Counted from the stretch's first letter, positions 26,099 to 35,490 are shown. The stretch: DNA of 64,000 bases from Alicyclobacillus tolerans (GCF_021739485.1 NZ_JAJFNK010000007.1:62001-126000); one strand, 5' to 3'. A program made the numbers and translations. The notes: a model not told the origin generated them from the sequence alone.

Positions 26099-26854
26099 AT
26101 GTTAACCCTCAAAAATACCGCGAATCTCGCTGGCATCGAGATATGTGGCGACTACCAGGACATGGACACTCTATATATGGCTCTATTGATGATTATCGGG
26201 GACGAAGGAGACTACGGGAATTATGAAGGTGCACGGCTTCGCACTCTTGGAGTGATGTATGACCTTCGACATGCATTCCAAGCAGATCGGGAATTTGAGT
26301 TTATTGACAATGGGATGGACGAGGACACCATGAAACTCCTCGGTATGATCTCTCCACAAAAAAACTTGTATTACAAAGTAAGTGTTTATTACCCCGAAGT
26401 TCTCTTCGTCATCCTGGCAATCAACGATTTTATTCGACTTTATGCAAAGAAACAGGCAAAGTCAGCTACTTTTCCTTTGGTAGACAAGAAAAATCTATGG
26501 GACACACATATCGCGATCGCCCGATTGTTTCAGTCCTTGGTGGTAGGATGCGTGAAGGAAGTAGTGACAGAGGCATCTTTCAAGCGAATCATGAATTACT
26601 TGCATAAGGACTACACCTGGACAGATGGATATGCCACTCAATACCTCGATATGCTCAACATCCGATATCTGAACATCGAGGACAAGGAGGAGCGGGCAAA
26701 ATCATTGTCCAGTTTGGTCAAAAGAATGACTGAAAAGGGCAAGGAATATCAGGAGATTGAGCAAGGCGTAAGAGAAGCGGCGATAGCCCACAACTGCTCG
26801 ACAGAAGACATCAGTTTGAGTAATTGGAATTATCCCGAAGAAATTGATTGGTGA
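26099..26854 (+). CDS. DUF6904 family protein
   Basis: A 251-residue soluble protein starting MLTLKNTANLAGIEICGDY. Blocks typical of this Bacillus/Paenibacillus family: GARLRTLGVMYDLRHAFQ, DNGMDEDTMKLLGM, VSVYYPEVLFVILAINDFIR and ASFKRIMNYLHKDYTWTDG. The family has no known function. The gene stands alone between a divergent padR and a lipoprotein gene. Confidence 0.7.
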   Translation: MLTLKNTANLAGIEICGDYQDMDTLYMALLMIIGDEGDYGNYEGARLRTLGVMYDLRHAFQADREFEFIDNGMDEDTMKLLGMISPQKNLYYKVSVYYPEVLFVILAINDFIRLYAKKQAKSATFPLVDKKNLWDTHIAIARLFQSLVVGCVKEVVTEASFKRIMNYLHKDYTWTDGYATQYLDMLNIRYLNIEDKEERAKSLSSLVKRMTEKGKEYQEIEQGVREAAIAHNCSTEDISLSNWNYPEEIDW

Positions 26855-27185
26855 GAATACGGGAGTTGAAGTTGAAGGGAATGATAGCTCCGTACCTCCT
26901 ATCCCTGTTGTAATAGTCCGTTCCATAACAGAAGAAGTTATCTTTTCCGTTGAATTATCCAGGCGTGTATTCCGCAGTTTCATTTTACAGAAAAACGCGG
27001 CTCTCAGTTGGGCATGACTACTGCATACTCATTCCCTTTACGGTGATATCCTTATGTCGTAATGGGCAGTAATCAACAAGAAGACTTCTTCTGTTGTACA
27101 TGAAACCAATCCAAAAAAATGGAACGTAACCAAACGAGGAGCGATTCCGTCTAATTCCTGTACAACGAGGAGGTTTATATTAGGA
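26855..27185. other. Intergenic, nothing recognised
   Basis: 330 bp without a supported gene; the right end carries the GAGGAGG ribosome site of the lipoprotein gene at 27186. Confidence 0.4.
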
Positions 27186-27797
27186 ATGAAACGATATAAG
27201 AAATGGGTAACAGCAGGTGTGGCATTGACAATCATAGGAGTTCTGGCGGGATGTGGCACAGGTGGTGGAGAAAGTTCAGGATCGATTTCTGCATCGAACG
27301 CTACAAATACGGTAAGCAATACGCCAAAAAATATAAGCGCAGTAGCGCCATCCAAGAGCTCAACGATTGACAGTACTTCTGGGAATGTACCTGCTGGGAA
27401 TAGCCTGGCAACAAACAGTACACAACCGAATCCGACAACTGTCCCTACGAATACGACTCTGAAAGTGTATAACAGCGTGATAGCGAATGGTCATTACGTC
27501 AATGGAACAGACCTGAAGGCTCAAGGCTCTACAATGGTTTATAGCTCCTATATAAACTACGTGAAAAATCTCCTTACACGTCAATATGGCACAGCTCCAG
27601 TTGGTAACCGTGCAATCGAAGATTATGTATTACCTTATATAGGTAAAAATAAGAAGGTGTACTATATTGTAAATGTTACAGTGAAAAATTTCTCCAACGC
27701 ACAGCAAAAGTTCTTGATAGCTGGCTCTGAGTTTCTTTTTAACAACATGAAATTTAAGACTCTTAACGCGTTACATCAATATTTCAATAATGTTTGA
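27186..27797 (+). CDS. Lipoprotein with a DUF4352-like beta domain
   Basis: The ATG follows GAGGAGG at ~14 nt. Lipoprotein signal VALTIIGVLAGC, then a ~70-residue Ser/Thr/Asn linker. The C-terminal ~110 residues include KVYYIVNVTVKNFSNAQQKF, the pattern of Ig-like DUF4352 domains (a strand followed by N-x-S/T), but the match is partial. Predicted membrane-anchored and extracytoplasmic. It resembles the lipoprotein at 46886-47530 in layout, not clearly in sequence. Confidence 0.65.
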   Translation: MKRYKKWVTAGVALTIIGVLAGCGTGGGESSGSISASNATNTVSNTPKNISAVAPSKSSTIDSTSGNVPAGNSLATNSTQPNPTTVPTNTTLKVYNSVIANGHYVNGTDLKAQGSTMVYSSYINYVKNLLTRQYGTAPVGNRAIEDYVLPYIGKNKKVYYIVNVTVKNFSNAQQKFLIAGSEFLFNNMKFKTLNALHQYFNNV

Positions 27798-27962
27798 GGC
27801 TCCAATACCGATTGGAACAAAGTCTTTCTGTATTTGAAATAATGTGAGTTGGGAACTCCCTTTTTTTCAAAAGCGCGCGAAGATGTGAAATTCGTAGGTT
27901 TGAATCGATAAATCATTTCGAATTGGGCACGTTCTGTCACTAATGACATAAGGAAACCCTGA

Positions 27963-28064
27963 CTAAACTGCATAAATGTCAAAAACGATTCCAGAGCGTT
28001 TGAAAACATCCGACACTTCTTGCCCTGTTACTGGCGCGTTAAAACGAAATTCAATAGAAGACAT
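27963..28064 (-). pseudogene. 5' remnant of a GNAT acetyltransferase gene
   Basis: A strong AAGGAGA ribosome site precedes ATG 28064. The 33-codon product MSSIEFRFNAPVTGQEVSDV...KRSGI matches the start of a common GNAT subfamily (N-x-P-[IV]-T ... FKRSGI) and then ends at TAG 27963-27965. No downstream continuation was found in any frame. It is therefore a truncated relic whose expression signals survive. Confidence 0.55.
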
Positions 28065-28099
28065 CTTCGATACTCTCCTTATGGCTGTTAGCTCGAAAC

Positions 28100-29038
28100 C
28101 TACGTCAATTTTCTCGCCCATAGCATTCCTGCTACAATGCATGCGCCGCCAATCATGGCGACTACAGACAGGCTTTCTCCAAGAATAAGGACTGAAGCCA
28201 ACGCCGCGAAAATCGGTTCACTGCTCATCAGAACGGCAACCCTCGAAGGTGAAGTCCTGCGAATCATGGTCAGTTGAATGAAGAACGCGAACATCGTTGC
28301 GAATACAGCCAAGTAGCCTGTGATTAGCCAGAAAGATATCGTCAAGTGGGTGTAGGAAGGGTGTTGGAATATTGTCACAAACCCAGAACCAATGGCGACA
28401 ACGCCCAATTGGATTGTCGTTAAAGCCCCTGAGTTCATCGCCTTGCCGTCGGTCAGTTTTTTCGTGAAGGTCATTTGCACAGCACGACAAAAAGCCGCAC
28501 CAAGAACCAAGTAATCGCCAATGTTGATGTGGTATCCATGGAGGGTCAGTAAAGCAGTTCCCAGAACTGAAAGAATCACAGCACCAAGTAAGGTCAGTTT
28601 GGGGCGTTTTCGATACACAACGCTTTGAATCAGTGGAACCATGACTGCAAATAAACTGATGAGGAATCCCGCATTTGCCGCAGATGTGTTCGCGACACCA
28701 TAGGTTTCAAGCGTAAAGATGGCAAACAGGAACAATCCAAAGACGATACCAGTTAGCCATGTGGAGCGGTCAGCTTTACGGATTGCATTGAAGGTTAGAG
28801 GCAACATAAGGACTGTAGTTAATAAGAATCGAATGAACAGGAATTGCATGACGGGCACGCTTGAAACGACATCCTTGGAAGCGACATACGTGGTTCCCCA
28901 AACCAGAGCGACAAGTAACAGCGAAATATCTGCTGTCCAGCGTGAACGCCAAATTTTGTTTCCGATGGACACGAGGGGACTCTGACCTTGACGGGTAACA
29001 TTCGATACATCAATGCGAATTTTTTTAATATGCTCCAT
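28100..29038 (-). CDS. DMT-superfamily transporter (EamA domains)
   Basis: A 312-residue protein with ten predicted helices in two EamA repeats: first ISLLLVALVWGTTYVASKDV ... NTSAANAGFLISLFAVMVPL; second GDYLVLGAAFCRAVQMTFTK ... SSEPIFAALASVLILGESLS. The soluble N-terminal ~30 residues are unusual and the true start may be internal. EamA proteins export amino acids or small metabolites; the substrate cannot be read from sequence. Two other DMT genes lie at 40840 and 57062. Confidence 0.85.
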   Translation of the reverse strand: MEHIKKIRIDVSNVTRQGQSPLVSIGNKIWRSRWTADISLLLVALVWGTTYVASKDVVSSVPVMQFLFIRFLLTTVLMLPLTFNAIRKADRSTWLTGIVFGLFLFAIFTLETYGVANTSAANAGFLISLFAVMVPLIQSVVYRKRPKLTLLGAVILSVLGTALLTLHGYHINIGDYLVLGAAFCRAVQMTFTKKLTDGKAMNSGALTTIQLGVVAIGSGFVTIFQHPSYTHLTISFWLITGYLAVFATMFAFFIQLTMIRRTSPSRVAVLMSSEPIFAALASVLILGESLSVVAMIGGACIVAGMLWARKLT

Positions 29039-29096
29039 AAAATCCGCCTCTCTCGATGATCTCTCTGTGATCTGGATTGTATCACCATTTTATTGA

Positions 29097-29145
29097 CGCA
29101 TCCGACGGGGGTTCCTTGTCATAGGAACAAGGGTCGGATGTGTCC
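29097..29145 (-). other. Strong hairpin upstream of the DMT gene
   Basis: CATCCGAC (about 29099-29106) pairs with GTCGGATG, with an inner GTTCCTTGT-cata-GGAAC stem. It lies between the methyltransferase stop and the DMT start, with no T-run on either side, so it may be a leader structure or an inefficient terminator. Confidence 0.5.
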
Positions 29146-29169
29146 CAAATATTGATCAGGTGAGAGGCG

Positions 29170-29829
29170 TTATAACTTTCTCGCCACAACAAACCACAGT
29201 TTTAATTCCTCAGATTCTCCACTGGGGTCAGTTTCAGTCTGAGTATGGAGTTGGCACTTCAAGACCTCATAATTATTCGAAAGCACGTGGCGTAATTCTT
29301 CTTCACTAAAGAAATGCAGTGGCTTTCCCTCGTGTTTTTCGAAGGTATTTGACTCCACCTCTGATCCGATTCCATAGTTGTTGGTATCGAAGACGGAAAT
29401 ACAGGAGAACGTTAGGATTCCATTTGGTCTTAGTAGAGAAGTTAATCGATCAAGCAGGCTTCTGCGTTGTTCATTAAGGAAAAGATGGATGACATTAGAA
29501 AGGTATATGCCATCAAAGTACCTATTCACCAAAAAAGTATCGTCAAATACATCCGCAACGTGGTATTCAATATCCAACGACTGATTGCGTGACTGTTCAA
29601 CTGCTAATTCTATAGCTGTATCCGATACATCAAATGCAGTTACATAAAATCCCTGTTTGGCAAGCCAAAGACTATTTCGTCCATATCCGCATCCAGGTAC
29701 CAGAACATTCACTACTCTATGCTTGTGGAACCAATCATTTGACATTACGGCAGACGGGCACGGCTCGTAACCCCAAATACACCCATCGTTATATCTCATA
29801 TTCCAATAGGTTTTCATTACCGTATTCAT
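29170..29829 (-). CDS. Class I SAM-dependent methyltransferase
   Basis: The ATG at 29829 follows GGAGGG. Motif I VLVPGCGYGRNSLWLAKQGF is the SAM-binding loop, followed by VTAFDVSDTAIELA (acidic end of strand 2) and VADVFDD (motif II region), then YLSNVIHLFLN. Close in style to thiopurine/tellurite-type small-molecule methyltransferases (W-x-x-R-Y at the start: YWNMRY). It starts 25 bp after the deformylase stop, so the two are probably cotranscribed. Substrate unknown. Confidence 0.85.
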   Translation of the reverse strand: MNTVMKTYWNMRYNDGCIWGYEPCPSAVMSNDWFHKHRVVNVLVPGCGYGRNSLWLAKQGFYVTAFDVSDTAIELAVEQSRNQSLDIEYHVADVFDDTFLVNRYFDGIYLSNVIHLFLNEQRRSLLDRLTSLLRPNGILTFSCISVFDTNNYGIGSEVESNTFEKHEGKPLHFFSEEELRHVLSNNYEVLKCQLHTQTETDPSGESEELKLWFVVARKL

Positions 29830-29854
29830 TATATTTTCCCTCCAATCAAGTTCT

Positions 29855-30379
29855 TCACACTGCGTATGGGCTGTTATGTCTATGGCGCTTTTCGAATTCT
29901 TCACGAGTACATAACGTCTTGATATCCGTCATTCGATCCAGAGCTAAGATGCCATCTAAATGATCAATCTCATGTTGCAACAGTTCGGATAATTCTCCTT
30001 GCGCCATAATCTCATGTGTGTTACCAGTCATATCTTGATAACGTACCCGAATCCATTCGTTACGTCTAACTTGAAAGAAGATACACAAAAAACTCAGGCA
30101 TGCATCCCATACCACCATCGTTTCTGTACTGCGTTCAACGATTTCTGGGTTAATAAGAACCCAGGGCTTGTCAACATTCATAAAGATAATTCGTTCCATA
30201 ACTCCAATCTGAGGTGCGGCGATCCCGCGTCCATACGTGGTCGTTTCGTGCCAATGTGCTAAAGTATCTTGTAAATCGGCAATCGTTGACTCTATTTGTT
30301 CAGAGTTGAATTCAACCAGGGGACGGCAAGCTTCCCTGAGACGGGGATCTCCCAACTGTAATACCTCACGAATAGCCAT
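29855..30379 (-). CDS. Peptide deformylase-like protein
   Basis: The ATG at 30379 follows GAAGGAGG. All three deformylase motifs are visible: GRGIAAPQIG (motif 1), WDACLSF in place of EGCLS (motif 2, keeping the metal-ligand Cys), and QHEIDHLDG (HExxD, with both His ligands and the catalytic Glu). About 174 residues. The altered motif 2 marks a divergent member rather than the housekeeping enzyme, possibly acting on other N-formyl or amide substrates. It sits in a minus-strand cluster with DinB, MDR and methyltransferase genes. Confidence 0.85.
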   Translation of the reverse strand: MAIREVLQLGDPRLREACRPLVEFNSEQIESTIADLQDTLAHWHETTTYGRGIAAPQIGVMERIIFMNVDKPWVLINPEIVERSTETMVVWDACLSFLCIFFQVRRNEWIRVRYQDMTGNTHEIMAQGELSELLQHEIDHLDGILALDRMTDIKTLCTREEFEKRHRHNSPYAV

Positions 30380-30482
30380 CGTTGTACCTCCTTCGGACTT
30401 ATGGGTGGTAAAAATACTCCGCATGCATTCATATCGGAAACCCAATATGTCAGACCCGATTACCTGTCTCTCTACTTATAAA

Positions 30483-30911
30483 CTAATCAAGTCGGATGTT
30501 AGCCGCCATAAAATTCTCGCCTGAAATCGGTGAATCTGCCATCCGTCGAAGCAATGCAAGTTGTCCCACATGCGTCATAGCATCCGAGATAGGTCCTTGT
30601 ACGATTTGCTCCAACGTAGCCCCGTGAGGCTCCAATCCCTGCTTCAAAAGCTGGTATAGTCGCATGACAGATTGATGGAAGCACTCAACTTCGTCGCCCC
30701 AAGTTAGCAGTGGTGTCTCGTCCAAATCTGACTTCTCAAACGCATGGATAGCGTAACGAAGAACGTGATTCATATGGTTTACGATTTCGATAGGGGTTCT
30801 TACACCATGCCCAATATCTACGCTTGAGAAATGTCTTGGGGCATCCTTAATCGTCTTTTCGAATCGGTACGACAGCGTTGCAAGGTAATGTTGAACAGAT
30901 TGATGATCCAT
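30483..30911 (-). CDS. DinB-superfamily protein
   Basis: A 142-residue four-helix protein with the DinB/YfiT-type pattern: a His in HMNHVLRYAIHAF, a loop with PLLTWGDE, and the final helix DAMTHVGQLALLRRMAD containing the third metal-binding His. Such proteins bind a divalent metal and often act as thiol-dependent transferases (for example with bacillithiol). Activity is not shown here. About 51 bp separate it from the MDR gene upstream. Confidence 0.75.
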   Translation of the reverse strand: MDHQSVQHYLATLSYRFEKTIKDAPRHFSSVDIGHGVRTPIEIVNHMNHVLRYAIHAFEKSDLDETPLLTWGDEVECFHQSVMRLYQLLKQGLEPHGATLEQIVQGPISDAMTHVGQLALLRRMADSPISGENFMAANIRLD

Positions 30912-30961
30912 ATTTTAACTCACCTCTTTTCGAATATAAACCATATTGTGGAATTACACAG

Positions 30962-31963
30962 TTAGAGGTTAAAAAGCATTTTCCCGTTGCGACCAGGTTG
31001 TTCTGTCTCTTGAATTGCTTTCTCATATTCCCAAAGCCCAAACTGCTTTTTTGCTTTCTGCAGAGTCAACTTATTCTCCATAACCAAGCTGAATATTTCA
31101 TCAAATGTCTGATGCCAGCGAGTATCCGACACACCTTCAACCCATCTTTTAAGCCAATATGGTTTCACGGTGACGTTGCGGTTCTGTTGGTAAATCCGCG
31201 CCCAATCGATTGGAATATCAGATAAGAGACCAATACTCAATGCTGTTCCACCAGGACGAATGCAGTTGACGAGTTGTTCTCCATCCTGTCCGCCGATACT
31301 ATCAATGCCCGCTGTTGCACCCAATCCATGGGTTAATTCCAAAACTGTATTAACGAGTGAGGATTTGGACGTGTTAACCACCGCCCACGCCCCAAGTGAC
31401 CGTAAATCTTCAGTGTAGGTATCGTTCCTTACGACTGCGATTAGTCTGTACCCAAATACTTTTGCAAGTTGGGCAAAGATACGTCCAATTGCAGAGCCAC
31501 AAGCATTTACAACTAACACATCGTCAGATGTCAGTCGTAGTTCTTCCGTGCAAATGAGCCATGCCGTCACAGGGTTTATGTATATTTGACTTGCGATTTC
31601 GTCATCGATATCGTCAGGAACGGGTATCGCAAGATTCACTTGTGTTTTTACGTACTGTTGCCAGGTTCCTTCGCCGCGTAAAGGGAGTATACGTCTGCCC
31701 AATAATGTCGGTGATACAGACGTACCGATGTCCTCAACAACGCCAACGCCTTCATACCCTGGTATCGCTGGTAGTTGGATTCGGTGTCGATAAGTACCAC
31801 GAATCGGGATTAGGTCGGAAGGGTTGATTGGACTCAGTTTCATTCGAACCAAGATTTGGTCATGAAGCAGTGGGGTATATGCTCGGTTACTTATTTGAAG
31901 CACATCAAGAGGATCTCCGAACTCTTGATACCCCAAAGAACTAAATCTTTTGATGACGTTCAC
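30962..31963 (-). CDS. MDR-family NAD(P)H oxidoreductase (enoyl reductase/quinone reductase-like)
   Basis: 333 residues, zinc-independent medium-chain dehydrogenase layout. The N-terminal GroES-like domain has LSPINPSDLIPIRGTY and PAIPGYEGVGVVEDIG; the Rossmann domain has VLVVNACGSAIGRIFAQLAK (NADPH loop) and ATAGIDSIGG. INPSD...GTY is characteristic of mitochondrial-type trans-2-enoyl-CoA reductases. Substrate unknown. First gene of the likely MDR-DinB-deformylase-methyltransferase unit. Confidence 0.85.
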   Translation of the reverse strand: MNVIKRFSSLGYQEFGDPLDVLQISNRAYTPLLHDQILVRMKLSPINPSDLIPIRGTYRHRIQLPAIPGYEGVGVVEDIGTSVSPTLLGRRILPLRGEGTWQQYVKTQVNLAIPVPDDIDDEIASQIYINPVTAWLICTEELRLTSDDVLVVNACGSAIGRIFAQLAKVFGYRLIAVVRNDTYTEDLRSLGAWAVVNTSKSSLVNTVLELTHGLGATAGIDSIGGQDGEQLVNCIRPGGTALSIGLLSDIPIDWARIYQQNRNVTVKPYWLKRWVEGVSDTRWHQTFDEIFSLVMENKLTLQKAKKQFGLWEYEKAIQETEQPGRNGKMLFNL

Positions 31964-32125
31964 TCCTCACTGCGTTGCATATCCCATTGTTAAGCGGGTA
32001 CTTGGGTCAATATTCAATATATTCCTTGCGATGCTCTTCAGTCGGTTCCTTAACCGCTGTGAACGGTCTGTTTGGATACCGTAATGTGTCCATCCGTATC
32101 CCTCCAGACCTTCTTCATATATTCG

Positions 32126-32560
32126 TCAAAATCTCTTTACAAACCGATAACCCGTTACTTCATATCCGATTTCCCTGTAGAAGTGGTGAACTTCTTCCTC
32201 TCTACCGAAGCCGCTGACCAACCAAGTCCTAATGCATCCCTTTTCAACTGCCAGTCTTTCAGCAAATTCCATTAGAAAACGTCCAACCCCTTTACGCCGA
32301 TCCTGTTCATCAACCACAATTACAGACACTTCGCCGTACCTACTTACATCTTCTATGTTTTCCCGAATTCGAAATGCCAAAAGCCCAACAACTACACCGT
32401 TTTCGTGACAAACATACAACGAATCAAAGGGACTTTCAGCAACAAATTTTAAACGGTTTTCCATCGTATCTGAAGTAACTGTATGACCCGTAAGTTGTTC
32501 CATTAAAGTGCACAGAACTGGAATATCTTCAACCTCTGCACTCCGCATATCCAATGCCAT
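32126..32560 (-). CDS. GNAT N-acetyltransferase
   Basis: 144 residues. N-terminal MRSAEVEDIPVLCTLMEQL, then VVGLLAFRI, the acetyl-CoA motif VDEQDRRKGVGRFLMEFAE and VHHFYREIGYEVTG. Complete for the family. It is 34 bp downstream of another GNAT gene and probably cotranscribed. Substrate unknown. Confidence 0.88.
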   Translation of the reverse strand: MALDMRSAEVEDIPVLCTLMEQLTGHTVTSDTMENRLKFVAESPFDSLYVCHENGVVVGLLAFRIRENIEDVSRYGEVSVIVVDEQDRRKGVGRFLMEFAERLAVEKGCIRTWLVSGFGREEEVHHFYREIGYEVTGYRFVKRF

Positions 32561-32594
32561 CGTGTTGCTCCCCTTTCAGATTTGCCTTCTTGAT

Positions 32595-33059
32595 TCACAG
32601 ATGCAATTTCAGTCCTTCATGCGAAGCCTGAAATCCAAGCCGTTCATAAAACCGCAGGGCATCTGCTCGCTTTTTGTCTGTCGTTAATTGCACCATATGG
32701 CATCCCCGTTCCTTGGCTCGCTCAATTGCAAAACGAATCATTTGACTACCCAAGCCCTTGCCGCGCTCCGATAAGGCAGTACGCACGCCTTCTATCGTTG
32801 CTCGCCAGCCTCCCTGGTACGTGATATGAGGGGTGAATGTGACCTGTTCAACGCCAACAATAGCATCGGCATCGCATGCCACGATGAGTTCAATATTTGG
32901 ATCAGAGTCGATAGCTCGGAATGCCTTAATATAGCTCTCAGGAAGAGGATGTTCGTACCGTTCTCTGGTGTTGCCTAAAGTGTCATCGGAAAGCATCAGG
33001 ACGATTGAATCAAGGTCTTCTTGAGTGGCTTGGCGAAAAATAACAGTATCCATTTTCAC
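32595..33059 (-). CDS. GNAT N-acetyltransferase
   Basis: The GTG at 33059 (reading MKMDTVIFRQAT) is preferred: GGGAGGC lies 8 nt upstream. Acetyl-CoA motif ALSERGKGLGSQMIRFAIE followed by DALRFYERLGFQASH. The frame is open further upstream, but that extension lacks a ribosome site and is Cys/Tyr-rich in an unprotein-like way. Substrate unknown. Confidence 0.88.
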   Translation of the reverse strand: MKMDTVIFRQATQEDLDSIVLMLSDDTLGNTRERYEHPLPESYIKAFRAIDSDPNIELIVACDADAIVGVEQVTFTPHITYQGGWRATIEGVRTALSERGKGLGSQMIRFAIERAKERGCHMVQLTTDKKRADALRFYERLGFQASHEGLKLHL

Positions 33060-33242
33060 GATAAATGCCTCCCGTTTTAGAACTCGATGTCTGTAATAAT
33101 TGTGGGTCAAACACCCCATGTAGGGAAGGAGGGGTCGAAAAACTCGATAGGAGGTACAGCATTTCATATACACGGTAGTCTGATGCGAAGCTTTTAACTG
33201 CCTTACTATAGATGTAAGAAACGAACATTAACGACTGACACA

Positions 33243-33632
33243 TTACTCGCTTACAATTGCCTCAGCCTCGATCTCAACCAGAAGTTCTGGTTCGATGAGT
33301 GACTTCACTTCAACCATCGTAGCGACAGGGCGAATGTCTCTGAAGAACTCCCCATGCACTTTCCCGATTTCTTCCCACTTCGAGATGTCTGTTACGAACA
33401 TTCGCGTGCGAACAACATCAGACAGCTTGGCTCCAACCTTTTCGAGTGATTCTTTGATAATCTCCAGCGCGCAAACCGTTTGGGCATAAGCATCTCCCAC
33501 CCCGACCGTTTTGCCATTTCTGACGGCAGTCGTGCCTGCCACTTCTACACGATTTCCAACTCGAATTGCTCTGCTGTAACCTACGACTGATTCCCACGAC
33601 GAACCTGTCGATATTTTGATTCTTTCTACCAT
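33243..33632 (-). CDS. RidA (YjgF/YER057c/UK114) family protein
   Basis: 129 residues from ATG 33632 (GAGGGAGTG upstream). Motifs: YSRAIRVGNRVEVAGTTAVR, ALEIIKESLEKVGAKLSDVV, RTRMFVTDISKWEEIGKVHG and PVATMVEVKSLIEPELLVEI. The Arg in RTRMFVTD corresponds to the Arg that binds the imine carboxylate in active RidA proteins. Expected to hydrolyse reactive enamines/imines, fitting the amino-acid genes nearby (ornithine cyclodeaminase, LysE). Confidence 0.9.
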   Translation of the reverse strand: MVERIKISTGSSWESVVGYSRAIRVGNRVEVAGTTAVRNGKTVGVGDAYAQTVCALEIIKESLEKVGAKLSDVVRTRMFVTDISKWEEIGKVHGEFFRDIRPVATMVEVKSLIEPELLVEIEAEAIVSE

Positions 33633-33696
33633 GTAAAACACTCCCTCTACTTTCTATCCTGTGACTTAAATAAGGTGGTAAAAATGGATAGAACTT

Positions 33697-34206
33697 TTAT
33701 AACAGCTTGTAATAGAGAACCGTGGTGTCCAGTTGCCCATTCGCAGATTTTGCGTACTGAGGGATTCGTCCAGCTTCAATATAACCAAGGGAGCGGTATA
33801 ACGTGTTCGATGGGTCGCCTGCTCTGGTGTCGAGGACAATGAGAGAACGCCCTTCCTCAACTTCCGTATCTTCAGCAGTCCCCATCAATTGTCGAGCAAT
33901 GCCCATTCTTCTCGCTTTGGGGTGCACCATCAACTTTGCTATCTCAGCCCGATGCATGCCGTTTTGTTTGGTACTGAGTTGAAGTTGAACGGTTCCTACA
34001 ATTTCTCCGCTGTATTCCGCTACCCACAACCTTACGTTGGGAGCCATGACCTCTTTCCAATACTCAAGAGAAAATTCCTCTAACAATGGAGGTAGAAATC
34101 CAATAGAGGCTCCATCCTCAACCACAGCTATCAATAAGGAACTCAGGGCGTTCATGTCTCTTGCGTACCATTCTGTAATCCGTCTAATCTCGAACTTTGT
34201 GTTCAA
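33697..34206 (-). CDS. GNAT N-acetyltransferase
   Basis: TTG 34206 follows AAAGGAG and gives MNTKFEIRRITEWY. Acetyl-CoA motif LMVHPKARRMGIARQLMGTA, then DPSNTLYRSLGYIEAGRI. About 170 residues, complete. First gene of the minus-strand cluster that includes RidA; divergent from ornithine cyclodeaminase. Confidence 0.88.
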   Translation of the reverse strand: MNTKFEIRRITEWYARDMNALSSLLIAVVEDGASIGFLPPLLEEFSLEYWKEVMAPNVRLWVAEYSGEIVGTVQLQLSTKQNGMHRAEIAKLMVHPKARRMGIARQLMGTAEDTEVEEGRSLIVLDTRAGDPSNTLYRSLGYIEAGRIPQYAKSANGQLDTTVLYYKLL

Positions 34207-34529
34207 AATATTTACTCCTTTCTCTATATTTAATATCATATCGTATTTGGTGTGTTTGGTAATGAAACTAAGTTATGCCATTTGTAATTGAAGTCGCTAC
34301 GATTCAACGCCAGCCAAGCCATCTTCCTGAAATTTCCGCTATACTCATCTCAACAAGGATTACGGTGGAGTAAGTGAATATTATTTGGGTAAGGCATATT
34401 CAGGACAAAAGAACAGGCAAATTGGGGGAAGGAACTCGGAGCTATTTTATGGAGCACATTGTTCTTGTTTAACCTTCCTACGCCGAGAAATATAGGGATC
34501 AGTTGAGCAGGAAGAAAGGAGTGGTAAAG
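34207..34529. other. Divergent promoter region
   Basis: About 320 bp between the minus-strand GNAT and plus-strand ornithine cyclodeaminase genes. It must contain both promoters; the AAAGGAG ribosome site of the latter is at 34514-34520. No gene seen. Confidence 0.45.
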
Positions 34530-35465
34530 ATGTATCAGGTACTTACTGATTCAGAAGTTGAGAAGCTTGTTTCAATGCCGTCGATAGTAACCGCAATTGA
34601 ACGCACCTTTGAGGATCAGGCAAATGGAACACTCGTTTCGCCGCCACGATTTCGCCTGGAAACCGACCAGGGGGGCTTGGTTTTTACGGCGGGTGCCGCC
34701 ACAGCCATGGAAAAGGTCATCGGGTTCCGTGTGTACGACACCTTTGCGAATGATTTGGACGGTCATCAGCAGTTGGTTTGTGTATTTGATTCGGATACGG
34801 GTGTTTTCAAGGGCATTGTTATTGGCAACCTGCTCGGTGCTATGCGCACGGGGGCAATTGGTGGAGTGGCAATTAAAGCCATGGCTCGGACGGATGCCGA
34901 ACAAGTCGCCGTGATCGGAACAGGTATACAGGCGCGGACACAGTTGGAGGCGGCTGTCGCTGTCAGGGAGATAAAGCGGGTTAGAGTCTTCAGTCGTAAT
35001 CAAGAGAACCGAGAAGCATTCGCGGCGGAAATGATGAAGAAGCTGGGTGTAGAGGTCGTTGCTGTCAATTATCCAAAAGGTTGCGTAAGCGGTGCGGATA
35101 TTCTCATTTGTGCCACCAATAGCGGCACACCAGTTTTTGAAGCGGAATGGCTTGAGCCAGGGATACATATCAACACAGTCGGTCCCAAATCAATAAAACG
35201 ACATGAGGTTCCAACTGAATTGGGAGCACGCAGTTCGGTGATTACGACTGATTCCATTGAGCAGTTGAAGGCTTACCCAACGCCGCATTTTCTGGTCGGG
35301 ACACCTGATGAGGAACGGATCTTACAGCTTGGTAACGTTGTTGGTGGGAACACGCTTGGGAGAAAGAGTCAAGATGATATAACTCTGTTTTGTTCCGTTG
35401 GATTGCCAGGGACAGAAGTGGTTGTCGCGAATGAAATCATGAAAGAGGAAGTGGATGGGGCGTAA
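34530..35465 (+). CDS. Ornithine cyclodeaminase/mu-crystallin family protein
   Basis: 311 residues from ATG 34530. Family blocks: PPRFRLETDQGGLVFTAGAA, FKGIVIGNLLGAMRTGAIGG, nucleotide loop VAVIGTGIQARTQLEA and HINTVGPKSIKRHEVPTE. The GTGxQA Rossmann loop binds NAD(P). Members deaminate ornithine to proline or reduce cyclic imines or keto acids; the exact substrate is open. RidA (imine hydrolysis) and a LysE exporter nearby suggest amino-acid handling. Confidence 0.88.
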   Translation: MYQVLTDSEVEKLVSMPSIVTAIERTFEDQANGTLVSPPRFRLETDQGGLVFTAGAATAMEKVIGFRVYDTFANDLDGHQQLVCVFDSDTGVFKGIVIGNLLGAMRTGAIGGVAIKAMARTDAEQVAVIGTGIQARTQLEAAVAVREIKRVRVFSRNQENREAFAAEMMKKLGVEVVAVNYPKGCVSGADILICATNSGTPVFEAEWLEPGIHINTVGPKSIKRHEVPTELGARSSVITTDSIEQLKAYPTPHFLVGTPDEERILQLGNVVGGNTLGRKSQDDITLFCSVGLPGTEVVVANEIMKEEVDGA

Positions 35466-35490
35466 ATGACTGACTGGGTTTAGGGGATAT

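Noticed and set aside
34572-35168. 198-aa frame antisense to ornithine cyclodeaminase
   Set aside because: It is the mirror frame of a clear, complete family member and has no ribosome site.
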